A stretch of 12,429 bases of DNA from contig JAADIF010000034.1 in NCBI GenBank assembly GCA_013151465.1, positions 1 through 12,429 on the forward strand, written 5' to 3'. Shown here piece after piece: positions 1 through 5,630 of the stretch (its first letter is position 1; the number at the start of each line of letters is the position of its first letter). This DNA comes from Microcaldota archaeon (GTDB taxonomy: Archaea; Aenigmatarchaeota; Aenigmatarchaeia; QMZP01; QMZT01). Under the pieces are notes generated by a model. That model was given only the letters and a program-made list of their open reading frames with translations, had not been told where the DNA came from and ran no database searches. A program made the translations under genes and the position numbers.

Positions 1-267
1 TCTCTTGAATATTTCGCTTTCTGCATCAGCACCGCAGCCAGCGATTATAACCTTCTTGTTCGGGTACAAATCGAGGAATTGTTTTACTATGGATTTTATT
101 TTATTTTCAGTCACCGACTTGACAATGCAACTGTTAATTATGATTATATCCGCATCTTTCGCATTATCAACGGTTTCAAAGCCGCTTCCTGCAAGAAGTC
201 CTGCCATTATCTGGCCATGATTGTAATTGGCGCTGCAGCCATAGTTTCTTATGAAAATCTTCTCCAT
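1..267 (-). CDS. tRNA methylthiotransferase, MiaB/CDKAL1 (MtaB) type, N-terminal fragment
   Basis: This is the first 89 codons of a gene that runs off the left edge, so no stop is visible. It resembles the archaeal/eukaryal radical-SAM methylthiotransferase that converts t6A at position 37 of ANN-decoding tRNAs into ms2t6A. Only the N-terminal MTTase (UPF0004) domain is present. It shows the three cysteines that hold the auxiliary [4Fe-4S] cluster: C11 in NYGCSAN, C47 in NSCIV and C78 in AGCGAD. The linker also fits, with ADIIIINSCIV followed by SVTENKI. The radical-SAM CxxxCxxC motif and the TRAM domain would lie outside the window. The ATG at 267 is chosen because family members begin a few residues before the YGC motif and because a TATA-like element sits about 27 bp upstream. 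The gene lies 34 bp after the last pilin-like gene on the same strand. The family call is firm; the t6A substrate is inferred from family resemblance. Confidence 0.88.
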   Translation of the reverse strand, partial: MEKIFIRNYGCSANYNHGQIMAGLLAGSGFETVDNAKDADIIIINSCIVKSVTENKIKSIVKQFLDLYPNKKVIIAGCGADAESEIFKR

Positions 268-289
268 TCATAAGAAACTATCCTGAAAA

Positions 290-300
290 CATAAAAAATA
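290..300 (-). promoter_or_regulatory. TATA-like element for the methylthiotransferase gene
   Basis: Read on the minus strand this is an A/T stretch of the TATTTTTTAT type, centred about 27 bp before the ATG at 267. There is no Shine-Dalgarno motif between it and the start codon. This fits a leaderless transcript, as for several other genes here. The call rests on spacing and composition only. Confidence 0.45.
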
Positions 301-301
301 T

Positions 302-820
302 TCATCTTTTCTCAGCAATCATAAGAACTATCCTCAGATTGCTGCCGTATGCAAGAATCTTTTCGTTTGCAGTATATTTTGGTCGTATGTTCTCAATTGC
401 AGGATTGCCTATTACTATTCTTTCGCCACCAACCGTGTCCCAGTTTTCCGGTTCAACTATCAGAAGGAAGTCATAGTTCTGTTTCAGCACCCTGCGTATT
501 GTTTCTTCGGCCACACTTGGGGCCAGCTGAAAACATTCATCAGAACTGCAGAAACGGTTTGGCGTAAGATATGCGCATGAAAGCGTGTCAGAAACACTCA
601 TGCACGGATGACTATAGCCGGTATATGACCTTAATGATGTCAAAAGAAGGTTATGAACATACAAATTAGCATAATCCGTGTTTTTTGGTTTAATATTTGA
701 TGTAAAAAGAAAGACACCGAGCATTATAAAAAACATGATGCCAAGGACTAATACAAGCATACTCATCTGCCCTTTCAAAGGTTGGCTGATTATGTTTTTG
801 TCATTAAGTGCATTTTCCAT
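302..820 (-). CDS. Pilin-like one-helix surface protein (fifth gene of operon)
   Basis: The protein has 172 residues. A short cytoplasmic leader (residues 1-16) is followed by KGQMSMLVLVLG and one strongly hydrophobic helix (about residues 19-40), then an extracytoplasmic domain of about 130 residues. LKG|QMSM resembles a class III (type IV prepilin/archaellin) cleavage site: Q at +1, S at +3 and L at +9 match the archaeal QxSxExxxL pilin motif, but the +5 glutamate is replaced by leucine. Four cysteines cluster at about residues 73-96 and could form two disulfides. The ATG at 820 has a GGTGGG Shine-Dalgarno 5 bases upstream and overlaps the end of the preceding gene by 17 bases, so translational coupling is likely. 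I do not recognise the ectodomain. A minor pilin or pseudopilin role is inferred from topology and from four similar neighbours. Confidence 0.72.
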   Translation of the reverse strand: MENALNDKNIISQPLKGQMSMLVLVLGIMFFIMLGVFLFTSNIKPKNTDYANLYVHNLLLTSLRSYTGYSHPCMSVSDTLSCAYLTPNRFCSSDECFQLAPSVAEETIRRVLKQNYDFLLIVEPENWDTVGGERIVIGNPAIENIRPKYTANEKILAYGSNLRIVLMIAEKR

Positions 821-1298
821 ACAATCCCACCGTCAGTATGCCGACATCCATCGTATCGCTCATCTTCCTGTAAATGTTCACAGGCACTTCGTGAACGCAT
901 GTTTCTGTTCTTGTCTTCCTCTTCTTGCATATTTCCCATTTGTTGCAGTTTGGATATGTGGATGTATCACACTCCACATCGTTACCGCTTGAAGATGGTA
1001 TCCAGACGAATGCAAACCAATTGCGCCCGACGACTTTCTTGAGTTCCGTGCAGTTTATGGTTGTCAATTTGGAGTCATCAAAAGCCGAACCGTCTGCAAA
1101 CCGTGGATTGTTCAGATACGGCGTGTTGAGCATGAAACGTGTTATTATGAGCGATTGTTTGTACACGTTCTCGCTTTCCTCTGTTCTCATCCCCCCTATC
1201 TGGAACACAGACATGAGTATCATGAATGCGAATATAAGGATGATTATGAACACCATGAGCATCATATATTCCATCATATGTGCCTGTCCTAATCGCAT
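804..1298 (-). CDS. Pilin-like one-helix surface protein, cysteine-rich (fourth gene of operon)
   Basis: The protein has 164 residues. It starts with a very short leader, MRLG, then QAHMMEYMML and a hydrophobic helix to about residue 33. RLG|QA looks like a class III signal peptide with glutamate at +6, close to the canonical +5 position of pilins. This is the only gene in the cluster that keeps an acidic residue in that segment. The ectodomain has six cysteines, four of them within about 40 residues (VEC, PNC, EIC, ETC), and one almost at the C-terminus (GKCT). An even number suggests disulfides outside the cell. The start at 1298 is firm: GGAGGAGAT precedes it at good spacing, and the ATG overlaps the upstream gene's stop by 10 bases (ATGCGATTAG). 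No enzymatic motif is visible. Family function is unknown beyond the pilin-like topology. Confidence 0.73.
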   Translation of the reverse strand: MRLGQAHMMEYMMLMVFIIILIFAFMILMSVFQIGGMRTEESENVYKQSLIITRFMLNTPYLNNPRFADGSAFDDSKLTTINCTELKKVVGRNWFAFVWIPSSSGNDVECDTSTYPNCNKWEICKKRKTRTETCVHEVPVNIYRKMSDTMDVGILTVGLYGKCT

Positions 1299-2341
1299 CC
1301 CATCTCCTCCAATTTTTTCTGCTGGTCGGCTGAAGCTCTGACCTGTTCAGCAAACATTATACCGTTGAAATCATCATCATAATCTGCATCATTAAACTCG
1401 TATATCTTGCTGAGAATAGGCATAAATGTGCTGTACAGCGCCCCGCATTCCGAACGTGCTGATTTCGACTTAAGGAGCTGAAGTTCGTCATATTTTAATT
1501 TAGCGGCAACTTTCAGCTGTGTAAGATACATATTATTTTTGTATTTCAGAAACTCCTCTCCTCCAAGCACAAGGGCAAGAATATCAAGTCCGTCCCTGTA
1601 TGAGTATTCTTTCAGGTTACCGCTTACGTTTGTGTACATCTTGCCCCAATAGGGACCTTTCGGCACGATCAGCACGCCCTTACTGAAATCCGAAAGCTCG
1701 TTTGCGATTATTATTACCTTTTTATCCTCGCCATCTATTTCATCAATACATTCGTCTTCATAATCGATCATTGTTTGTATGAATGGTACATTCTCCATGA
1801 AAATATCACGCTTCCATTTATTCAGATGAAAATAGAATGTCTCATTGCAACCGAAGCCGAATGTTATTACGGGTTCAATATTCTCTGTGTCTGAGAAGGC
1901 GCCGGTTATCATCTTGATTGTGTCCCACACGTCATTTGAGTTTGAAAGGGGAACATATATTACTGTTGTTTTCGGAAGAGCTATAACATAATCAAATTTC
2001 CACCAATCTATATCCATCCTTGCTCTTGTTATCGAGAGTTTTCTCCCTTTAACAAAAAAAAGCGGAACATAACCAAAATCCACAGTCCCTATGCTCGTTA
2101 CGAGTTGTGGCGGCCGGAAGACCTTTATCGATTTGAAAAGATCACCATCAATTGTAAAATTTGCAGGGATTCCGTTGACATATACATCGCGCACCGTTTT
2201 CTCAAAATCCCTCAGAACAGTCGCCTGCTTTTTGGCGGTGTTAACGTCCATATAGGAAGTAGCGAAATTATACACCATAATTATTATAAACGCTGAGAAA
2301 ACGATGCTCATCACTATCTTTATGGCTCCGAAAGCGTCCAT
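1289..2341 (-). CDS. Large one-helix membrane-anchored surface protein (third gene of operon)
   Basis: At 350 residues this is the largest protein of the cluster. One N-terminal hydrophobic helix spans about residues 7-29 (IKIVMSIVFSAFIIIMVYNF) after a nearly uncharged leader (MDAFGA). It has no K/R-G cleavage site, so it is probably an uncleaved anchor. The rest is a mixed alpha/beta extracytoplasmic domain with four cysteines (FGCN, DECI, SECG and EMGCD at the end) and a charged C-terminal stretch. The start at 2341 follows GAGGAT by 6 bases. It lies 10 bases after the stop of the upstream gene, and its own stop overlaps the next start. In type II secretion the large minor pseudopilin GspK is likewise the odd big member of a small-pilin set. 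That comparison is only an analogy, because I see no sequence resemblance. Function unknown. Confidence 0.7.
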   Translation of the reverse strand: MDAFGAIKIVMSIVFSAFIIIMVYNFATSYMDVNTAKKQATVLRDFEKTVRDVYVNGIPANFTIDGDLFKSIKVFRPPQLVTSIGTVDFGYVPLFFVKGRKLSITRARMDIDWWKFDYVIALPKTTVIYVPLSNSNDVWDTIKMITGAFSDTENIEPVITFGFGCNETFYFHLNKWKRDIFMENVPFIQTMIDYEDECIDEIDGEDKKVIIIANELSDFSKGVLIVPKGPYWGKMYTNVSGNLKEYSYRDGLDILALVLGGEEFLKYKNNMYLTQLKVAAKLKYDELQLLKSKSARSECGALYSTFMPILSKIYEFNDADYDDDFNGIMFAEQVRASADQQKKLEEMGCD

Positions 2342-2351
2342 TTCGACATCC

Positions 2352-2813
2352 TCATTCTCCTATGCTGACGACTCTTCCCTTATTCTCAAGCCAAAGCGTC
2401 TTTCCTGAAGTTATGCAGAAGTTTTCATCTGGCACAAGATAATCTATTTTCCTGCCTATGGGCACATTCTTGTCTTTTTCATAAACGAGAAGATTATAGT
2501 CATTGTTTGTTATCAACCTCTCTACAATATTATCAAGCTCCCAGTTCTCTGTGGGGTTTGAATCGGGATTGTTTCTGTCAACAAAACATATTTTCTCCAC
2601 AGTAGAAGGCACGGTAAATTCAAACTTCTGTTCGCTTCCCATCGACATCGTGGCCACGCTTGAAACAGCATCGTCGAACTTGTTTAGCTTATTATAGAAA
2701 GCTGTCTGCGTATTTATGTTTGTCAGGTCGCCCATTTGCCTCGTACCGAAGAACAAAACAACCATAATGATTATTATAGCGAATAACAACGCAAAAATCA
2801 TATTGACATTCAT
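2352..2813 (-). CDS. One-helix membrane-anchored surface protein (second gene of operon)
   Basis: The protein has 153 residues, with a single hydrophobic helix at about residues 5-22 right at the N-terminus (MNVNMIFALLFAIIIIMVV) and no positively charged leader or prepilin cleavage site. The ectodomain is about 125 residues and looks beta-rich. It contains FEFTVPSTVEKICFVD and a later NFCITSG, giving two cysteines that could pair. I recall the pattern of a strand ending in ICFVD in uncharacterised DPANN surface proteins, but cannot verify it here. The start at 2813 follows GAGGTG by 5 bases, which is a strong archaeal ribosome binding site. The gene lies 56 bases after the first gene of the operon and 10 bases before the third. 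Function unknown; a structural role with its neighbours is inferred. Confidence 0.7.
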   Translation of the reverse strand: MNVNMIFALLFAIIIIMVVLFFGTRQMGDLTNINTQTAFYNKLNKFDDAVSSVATMSMGSEQKFEFTVPSTVEKICFVDRNNPDSNPTENWELDNIVERLITNNDYNLLVYEKDKNVPIGRKIDYLVPDENFCITSGKTLWLENKGRVVSIGE

Positions 2814-2845
2814 AGCAACACCTCTGAATTACTATTTAGAGCAAC

Positions 2846-2856
2846 TATAATAAATA
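2846..2856 (-). promoter_or_regulatory. Possible internal TATA box in the pilin-like operon
   Basis: The 56-base gap between the first and second operon genes is the only sizeable gap in the cluster. It holds TATTTATTATA (minus strand) about 38 bp before the ATG at 2813. A transcript starting some 25 bp downstream would still include the GAGGTG ribosome binding site. This could let the last four genes be expressed apart from the first. The region is A/T-rich, so a chance match is quite possible. Confidence 0.25.
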
Positions 2857-2869
2857 GAAAAAGAAGGGA

Positions 2870-3478
2870 TTATTTTGCGGTAAGCGTCAATGTTTTTGTC
2901 TGACCCCAGTTTGTACTCTCTCTTGTGCATTCGCTCCATTCCATATCTTTGCAGGCGACTATATCATACATATAATCGCCCTTCTTTATCGTATCTGGGA
3001 AATTCATGGTTATGTCCCAGTATCTCTTTTCGTTCGGAAGGACCTTGTACTTGTTTTTTATGTATGTGACCCATGACAGCATATCGTTTTTGAGTTCGTC
3101 GCAGCTCTCGAAATCATTACATTTGTAATTGCTTATTATTCCGCTGTCAGCTGTTCCGGGGAAGACGCGTATGACAAACGTATGTCCGGTGGCGTCATCA
3201 GCGTCGTTCTTGATTCCGGCAGAAAGCTTTACGCCTTTTCCCGGATCGAGTTTATAATATGATGGAGATACATCAAAGTTTGTCTGGCTGTTATCGAATG
3301 TGTTTGCAAGCTGGCTTTTTGCATTCTGTGTCAGATCATCTGTCATCGTTCCGAAGCTGTTGAAAACGCCACGTATCCACATTATTGACAATGTCAGAAG
3401 TATGACAGCAAATATAAGCCCTATGATAAAACCTAAACTAAGCTGAAAAGCACCTTTCTTATTTCTTTTTCCTACCAC
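2870..3478 (-). CDS. Pilin-like one-helix surface protein with beta-sandwich-like domain (first gene of operon)
   Basis: The protein has 202 residues from the GTG at 3478. A basic leader (VGKRNKKG) precedes AFQLSLGFIIGLIFAVILLTL and one hydrophobic helix (to about residue 37). KKG|AF fits a class III prepilin cleavage site, although no glutamate follows at +5. After a helical stalk (about residues 37-60) the ectodomain has alternating strands (GVKLSAGIKND, HTFVIRVFPG, YWDITMNFPDTIKKGDYMYDIVACKD, TKTLTLTAK). This looks like an immunoglobulin-type sandwich of the kind common in archaeal cell-surface proteins. It has four cysteines. A TTG 15 bases further upstream is also open, but GAGAGGTG lies 5 bases before the GTG and inside that longer frame, so the GTG is preferred. 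As the first gene after a TATA box, and with the best leader, it may be the main subunit. Exact function unknown. Confidence 0.72.
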   Translation of the reverse strand: MVGKRNKKGAFQLSLGFIIGLIFAVILLTLSIMWIRGVFNSFGTMTDDLTQNAKSQLANTFDNSQTNFDVSPSYYKLDPGKGVKLSAGIKNDADDATGHTFVIRVFPGTADSGIISNYKCNDFESCDELKNDMLSWVTYIKNKYKVLPNEKRYWDITMNFPDTIKKGDYMYDIVACKDMEWSECTRESTNWGQTKTLTLTAK

Positions 3479-3483
3479 AAATA

Positions 3484-3491
3484 CACCTCTC
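3484..3491 (-). promoter_or_regulatory. Shine-Dalgarno site that fixes the GTG start at 3478
   Basis: Minus-strand GAGAGGTG ends 5 bases before GTG at 3478-3476. It matches the anti-Shine-Dalgarno CACCUCC of archaeal 16S rRNA. It would lie inside the coding region if the in-frame TTG at 3493 were the start, which argues against TTG. Confidence 0.6.
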
Positions 3492-3501
3492 AATCCCGTT
3501 A

Positions 3502-3533
3502 AAGCCCATTAAGGCTTCGAAACCATATATATT
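3502..3533 (-). promoter_or_regulatory. Promoter of the pilin-like operon with a short inverted repeat at the expected transcription start
   Basis: On the minus strand AATATATATG (3524-3533) is a good archaeal TATA box, about 50 bp before the GTG at 3478. Transcription would be expected near 3502, leaving a leader of about 24 bases that carries the ribosome binding site. The inverted repeat AAGCC-N6-GGCTT (3502-3517) lies at that predicted start and could be an operator. The TATA call rests on motif and spacing; the operator is speculative. This is the only transcription unit starting in the window whose first gene clearly has a leader. Confidence 0.5.
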
Positions 3534-3580
3534 GTATTATTTTGTCGGAGCTCATATAAAAATAATTCAAGCTGATATAG

Positions 3581-3829
3581 TTAATGGAATATGTGTTTTA
3601 TCCAACTCTCCCTTTCCTTTTTGTATCTGTAGAATTCATATGCTGCTATGGCAGTGAAAACCGCTTGAAGGGCTATGAAAATTTCATCGGCCAGGTATAT
3701 GCTGTATACCTCCAAAAATATGCCGCCGAACATGTATAAGAACACTTGCTGGCGACGGGTCCTTGAAAGAAGCCCGCCTATTATAAAGAGTAAGCCGATC
3801 GCGCCTATCGCTTTAAACAAATAGAACAT
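3581..3829 (-). CDS. Small three-helix membrane protein
   Basis: The protein has 82 residues. Three hydrophobic segments cover nearly all of it, at about residues 4-21, 28-46 and 49-67. They are separated by a basic loop (SRTRRQQ) and a short acidic turn (ADE), and the tail is charged (YRYKKERESWIKHIFH). Positive charges in the first loop and the C-terminus suggest those ends face the cytoplasm. The layout resembles small three-helix modules such as SemiSWEET/PQ-loop halves or YgjV/CBU_0592-like proteins, but no diagnostic PQ motif is present, so this is a loose comparison. The ATG at 3829 has no Shine-Dalgarno motif. A TTATAA box lies 24-29 bp upstream, overlapping the last codons of the glycosylase gene, which fits a leaderless transcript. 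Function unknown. Confidence 0.65.
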   Translation of the reverse strand: MFYLFKAIGAIGLLFIIGGLLSRTRRQQVFLYMFGGIFLEVYSIYLADEIFIALQAVFTAIAAYEFYRYKKERESWIKHIFH

Positions 3830-3848
3830 ATAATTATTAAATATTAGG

Positions 3849-4424
3849 TTAGTTATAACTTTTGATCTTTCCGAAATCGGAAAAAAGAGTTTTTTTCATA
3901 TTCTTGTTATATATGGCAACTGCCGGATGAAACAATACAAGAAGTTTTCCCCTGAAGATATCGTTGTCAACACCGAAAACGGTTCCATGGCATTTTGATA
4001 TCGGTAAGCGCTTAAGCGAGAACATGTCAAAAAAATACTCCATTGAATGCCTTCCCAGCGCCACAATAAGTCTTGGCCGGACCAGATTTATCTGCTTTAG
4101 GAGAAAGGGAGAACAAGCTGACTTTTCCGATTTCTTTGGGTCCCTGTTATGCGGAGGCCTGCATTTCACGATATTCGTGATATAAACATCATCTCTTGCA
4201 AGTCCTGTGTTTTCCAGCATCTCGTCAAGAAGCTTTCCGCTGCGCCCGACAAAAGGAAGTCCTGCCTTATCTTCGCTAGCGCCCGGCGCCTCCCCCACAA
4301 GCATTATTTTTGCATTCTTGCTTCCCGAACCTATCACATAGTTTGTTTTGCCCTTCCACAAGTCGCAGCGCCTGCATATGCTTATCTCTGAGATCATCTT
4401 TTCCCATGAAAGGTTTCCGGCCAT
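3849..4424 (-). CDS. udg: Uracil-DNA glycosylase, family 4 (iron-sulfur type)
   Basis: The protein has 191 residues, the usual size for family 4. It removes uracil from DNA by cleaving the N-glycosidic bond, the first step of base-excision repair of deaminated cytosine. The uracil-pocket motif GEAPGASEDKAGLPFVG is at residues 44-60, followed by RSGKLLD. All four cysteines of the [4Fe-4S] cluster are present: C17 and C20 (CRRC), C88 (KCRPP) and C104 (SACSPF). Between them lies the NRDP motif typical of the family. The second active-site loop is HPAV at 166-169, where HPAA or HPSP is more usual. The gene diverges from the XPF nuclease gene, with 33 bp between the two ATGs, so the two repair genes may be co-regulated. 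The ATG at 4424 has no Shine-Dalgarno motif but has a TATA-like AATATTAAAT about 26 bp upstream. Confidence 0.95.
   Translation of the reverse strand: MAGNLSWEKMISEISICRRCDLWKGKTNYVIGSGSKNAKIMLVGEAPGASEDKAGLPFVGRSGKLLDEMLENTGLARDDVYITNIVKCRPPHNRDPKKSEKSACSPFLLKQINLVRPRLIVALGRHSMEYFFDMFSLKRLPISKCHGTVFGVDNDIFRGKLLVLFHPAVAIYNKNMKKTLFSDFGKIKSYN
3853..3858 (-). promoter_or_regulatory. TATA box for the small membrane protein gene
   Basis: TTATAA is centred about 26 bp before the ATG at 3829, the distance expected between an archaeal TATA box and the transcription start. A leaderless mRNA would result. The element overlaps the 3' end of the uracil-DNA glycosylase gene. Confidence 0.5.
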
Positions 4425-4457
4425 AATATTTAAGAAGGGTTTTGGAATTTAATATTC
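4425..4457. promoter_or_regulatory. Divergent promoter region between udg and xpf
   Basis: Only 33 bp separate the two start codons. For the plus strand, ATATTTAAG (4426-4434) is centred about 27 bp before the ATG at 4458. For the minus strand, AATATTAAAT (4446-4455) is centred about 26 bp before the ATG at 4424. Each TATA-like element therefore lies close to or overlapping the predicted transcription start of the opposite gene. This suggests two leaderless transcripts whose initiation complexes would interfere with each other. Inferred from motif and spacing. Confidence 0.5.
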
Positions 4458-5117
4458 ATGGAAGGTGAAATGAGAGTTCGTATCCTCATTGATAACAGAG
4501 AAAGTTCATCCGGCATCATCAGGTTATTTGAAAATATGGGGATATCGATAAACGTGACCCGTCTCGATATTGCAGATTATATATGTTCTGCTTCTGTTGG
4601 TATAGAAAGAAAGACCGTGCATGATTTCATTTCATCGATAAAGGACGGACGCCTTTTTGATCAACTCTCGAGGATGAAAGAGATTTTTGAAAAGCCTATT
4701 CTTCTCATAGAAGGTGATACAAAATTCCTTAGAAACGGAAAACATATCAACGCAAGCGCTGTAAACGGTGCATTCTCATCGATAGCTTCCGATTACAACA
4801 TTCCTATCATATGGACTTCTGATAGGAAAGAAACAGCCGAACAGATTTACTGGATTGCAAAAAGGGAACAGGAGAATAAAAAAAGCCTGCCTGTCGCGAG
4901 AGCTACGCAAAAAATGAGGACAACAAAAGATATGCAGGAGTTTCTCATTTCGGGTCTTCCGGAAATAAACACCGAGCTTTCAAAGCGTCTGCTTTCTAAA
5001 TTCAGGACACCCTATAATGTTTTCAATGCAGATATCAAGGATCTTACGGAAGTTGAAGGTGTAGGCATCGAAAGGGCTAAAAGAATATATGAGGTATTGC
5101 ACATTGATTATGATTAA
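4458..5117 (+). CDS. xpf: XPF/ERCC4-family structure-specific endonuclease, short archaeal form
   Basis: The protein has 219 residues. XPF nucleases cut DNA 3' flaps, forks and branched structures in repair and replication restart, usually as dimers. The N-terminal ERCC4 nuclease domain (residues 5-140) shows ILIDNRE at 9-15, DIADY at 37-41 and the catalytic ERKTVHD at 50-56. A basic linker (about 140-155) leads to a tandem helix-hairpin-helix domain (about 158-215) with LISGLPEINTELSKRLLSKF and VEGVGIERAKRIYEV. There is no helicase domain, as in the short XPF of Crenarchaeota and unlike Hef of Euryarchaeota. No clear C-terminal PCNA-binding motif is visible. The ATG at 4458 suits a leaderless start, but a second ATG at 4470 is preceded by GGAAGGTG and begins at MRVRILIDNRE as many relatives do, so the start could be 12 bases downstream. 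Confidence 0.93.
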   Translation: MEGEMRVRILIDNRESSSGIIRLFENMGISINVTRLDIADYICSASVGIERKTVHDFISSIKDGRLFDQLSRMKEIFEKPILLIEGDTKFLRNGKHINASAVNGAFSSIASDYNIPIIWTSDRKETAEQIYWIAKREQENKKSLPVARATQKMRTTKDMQEFLISGLPEINTELSKRLLSKFRTPYNVFNADIKDLTEVEGVGIERAKRIYEVLHIDYD

Positions 5118-5599
5118 CCGCATAAGCTCTTTATTGTTTTTTCTTCGCAGGAGCCTGCACAACAAATCTTTATCGTATTCTTTGTATCTATCCTTCCACC
5201 ATCGGAAAGGCCAAGCATAATCGTGTTGTTTCCTTTTTTAGTTGCATTAATTTCTTTTACAAATTTTCCATTAAGGGAAATACTGCAACTGAGAATAGAC
5301 GTTGTCTCAAACATGAGTTTTAATGAGGCTTCGCAACCACACTCATCGTAAGGATAATTTGGACATTCAATCCTTCCGGTCTTTGTGCTGTATGCAATGC
5401 CATCTCTGCATAATGCACATTCAAACTCCTTCCACTCTTCAAAAGAGTCCCATAGGTTCAGATCGGCCATATTCATATAGCCGAAAGTGTTTATTTTCAC
5501 ATCTTCACCTTTATTATCAGAAAAGATACATCCAGATAAGCTGAAAGTTACCAAAATGGCTACAAAAGCAAAAATCTCCATAATATATTTCTCAGGCAT
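5114..5599 (-). CDS. Cysteine-rich lipoprotein of unknown function
   Basis: The protein has 161 residues from the ATG at 5599. The N-terminus is a signal peptide with a hydrophobic core (about residues 7-21) ending in the lipobox LSGC, so C24 would be lipid-modified and the protein held on the outer face of the membrane. The mature part has ten further cysteines, in groups ECALC, IEC, ECGC, LSC, ICCAGSC and SLCG, consistent with five disulfides or bound metal. The C-terminal half (about residues 88-155, strands around SCSISLNG and NTIKICC) resembles a small immunoglobulin-like sandwich. The open frame extends to an ATG at 5662, but that would add 21 basic residues before the signal peptide and overlap pyrG. 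A TATA-like TTTTATTT 25 bp before 5599 favours the shorter form. The stop overlaps the xpf stop. I do not recognise the family. Confidence 0.68.
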   Translation of the reverse strand: MPEKYIMEIFAFVAILVTFSLSGCIFSDNKGEDVKINTFGYMNMADLNLWDSFEEWKEFECALCRDGIAYSTKTGRIECPNYPYDECGCEASLKLMFETTSILSCSISLNGKFVKEINATKKGNNTIMLGLSDGGRIDTKNTIKICCAGSCEEKTIKSLCG

Positions 5600-5620
5600 G
5601 AATTGTGATTGTTTATGTGA

Positions 5621-5628
5621 AATAAAAC
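5621..5628 (-). promoter_or_regulatory. TATA-like element for the lipoprotein gene
   Basis: TTTTATTT on the minus strand is centred about 25 bp before the ATG at 5599, just after the pyrG stop codon. There is no Shine-Dalgarno motif before that ATG. The spacing supports both a separate leaderless transcript and the choice of 5599 as the start. Confidence 0.45.
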
Positions 5629-5630
5629 GT

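Noticed and set aside
3479..3493. TTG start for the first pilin-like gene
   Set aside because: The GAGAGGTG ribosome binding site lies within this stretch and points to the GTG at 3478.
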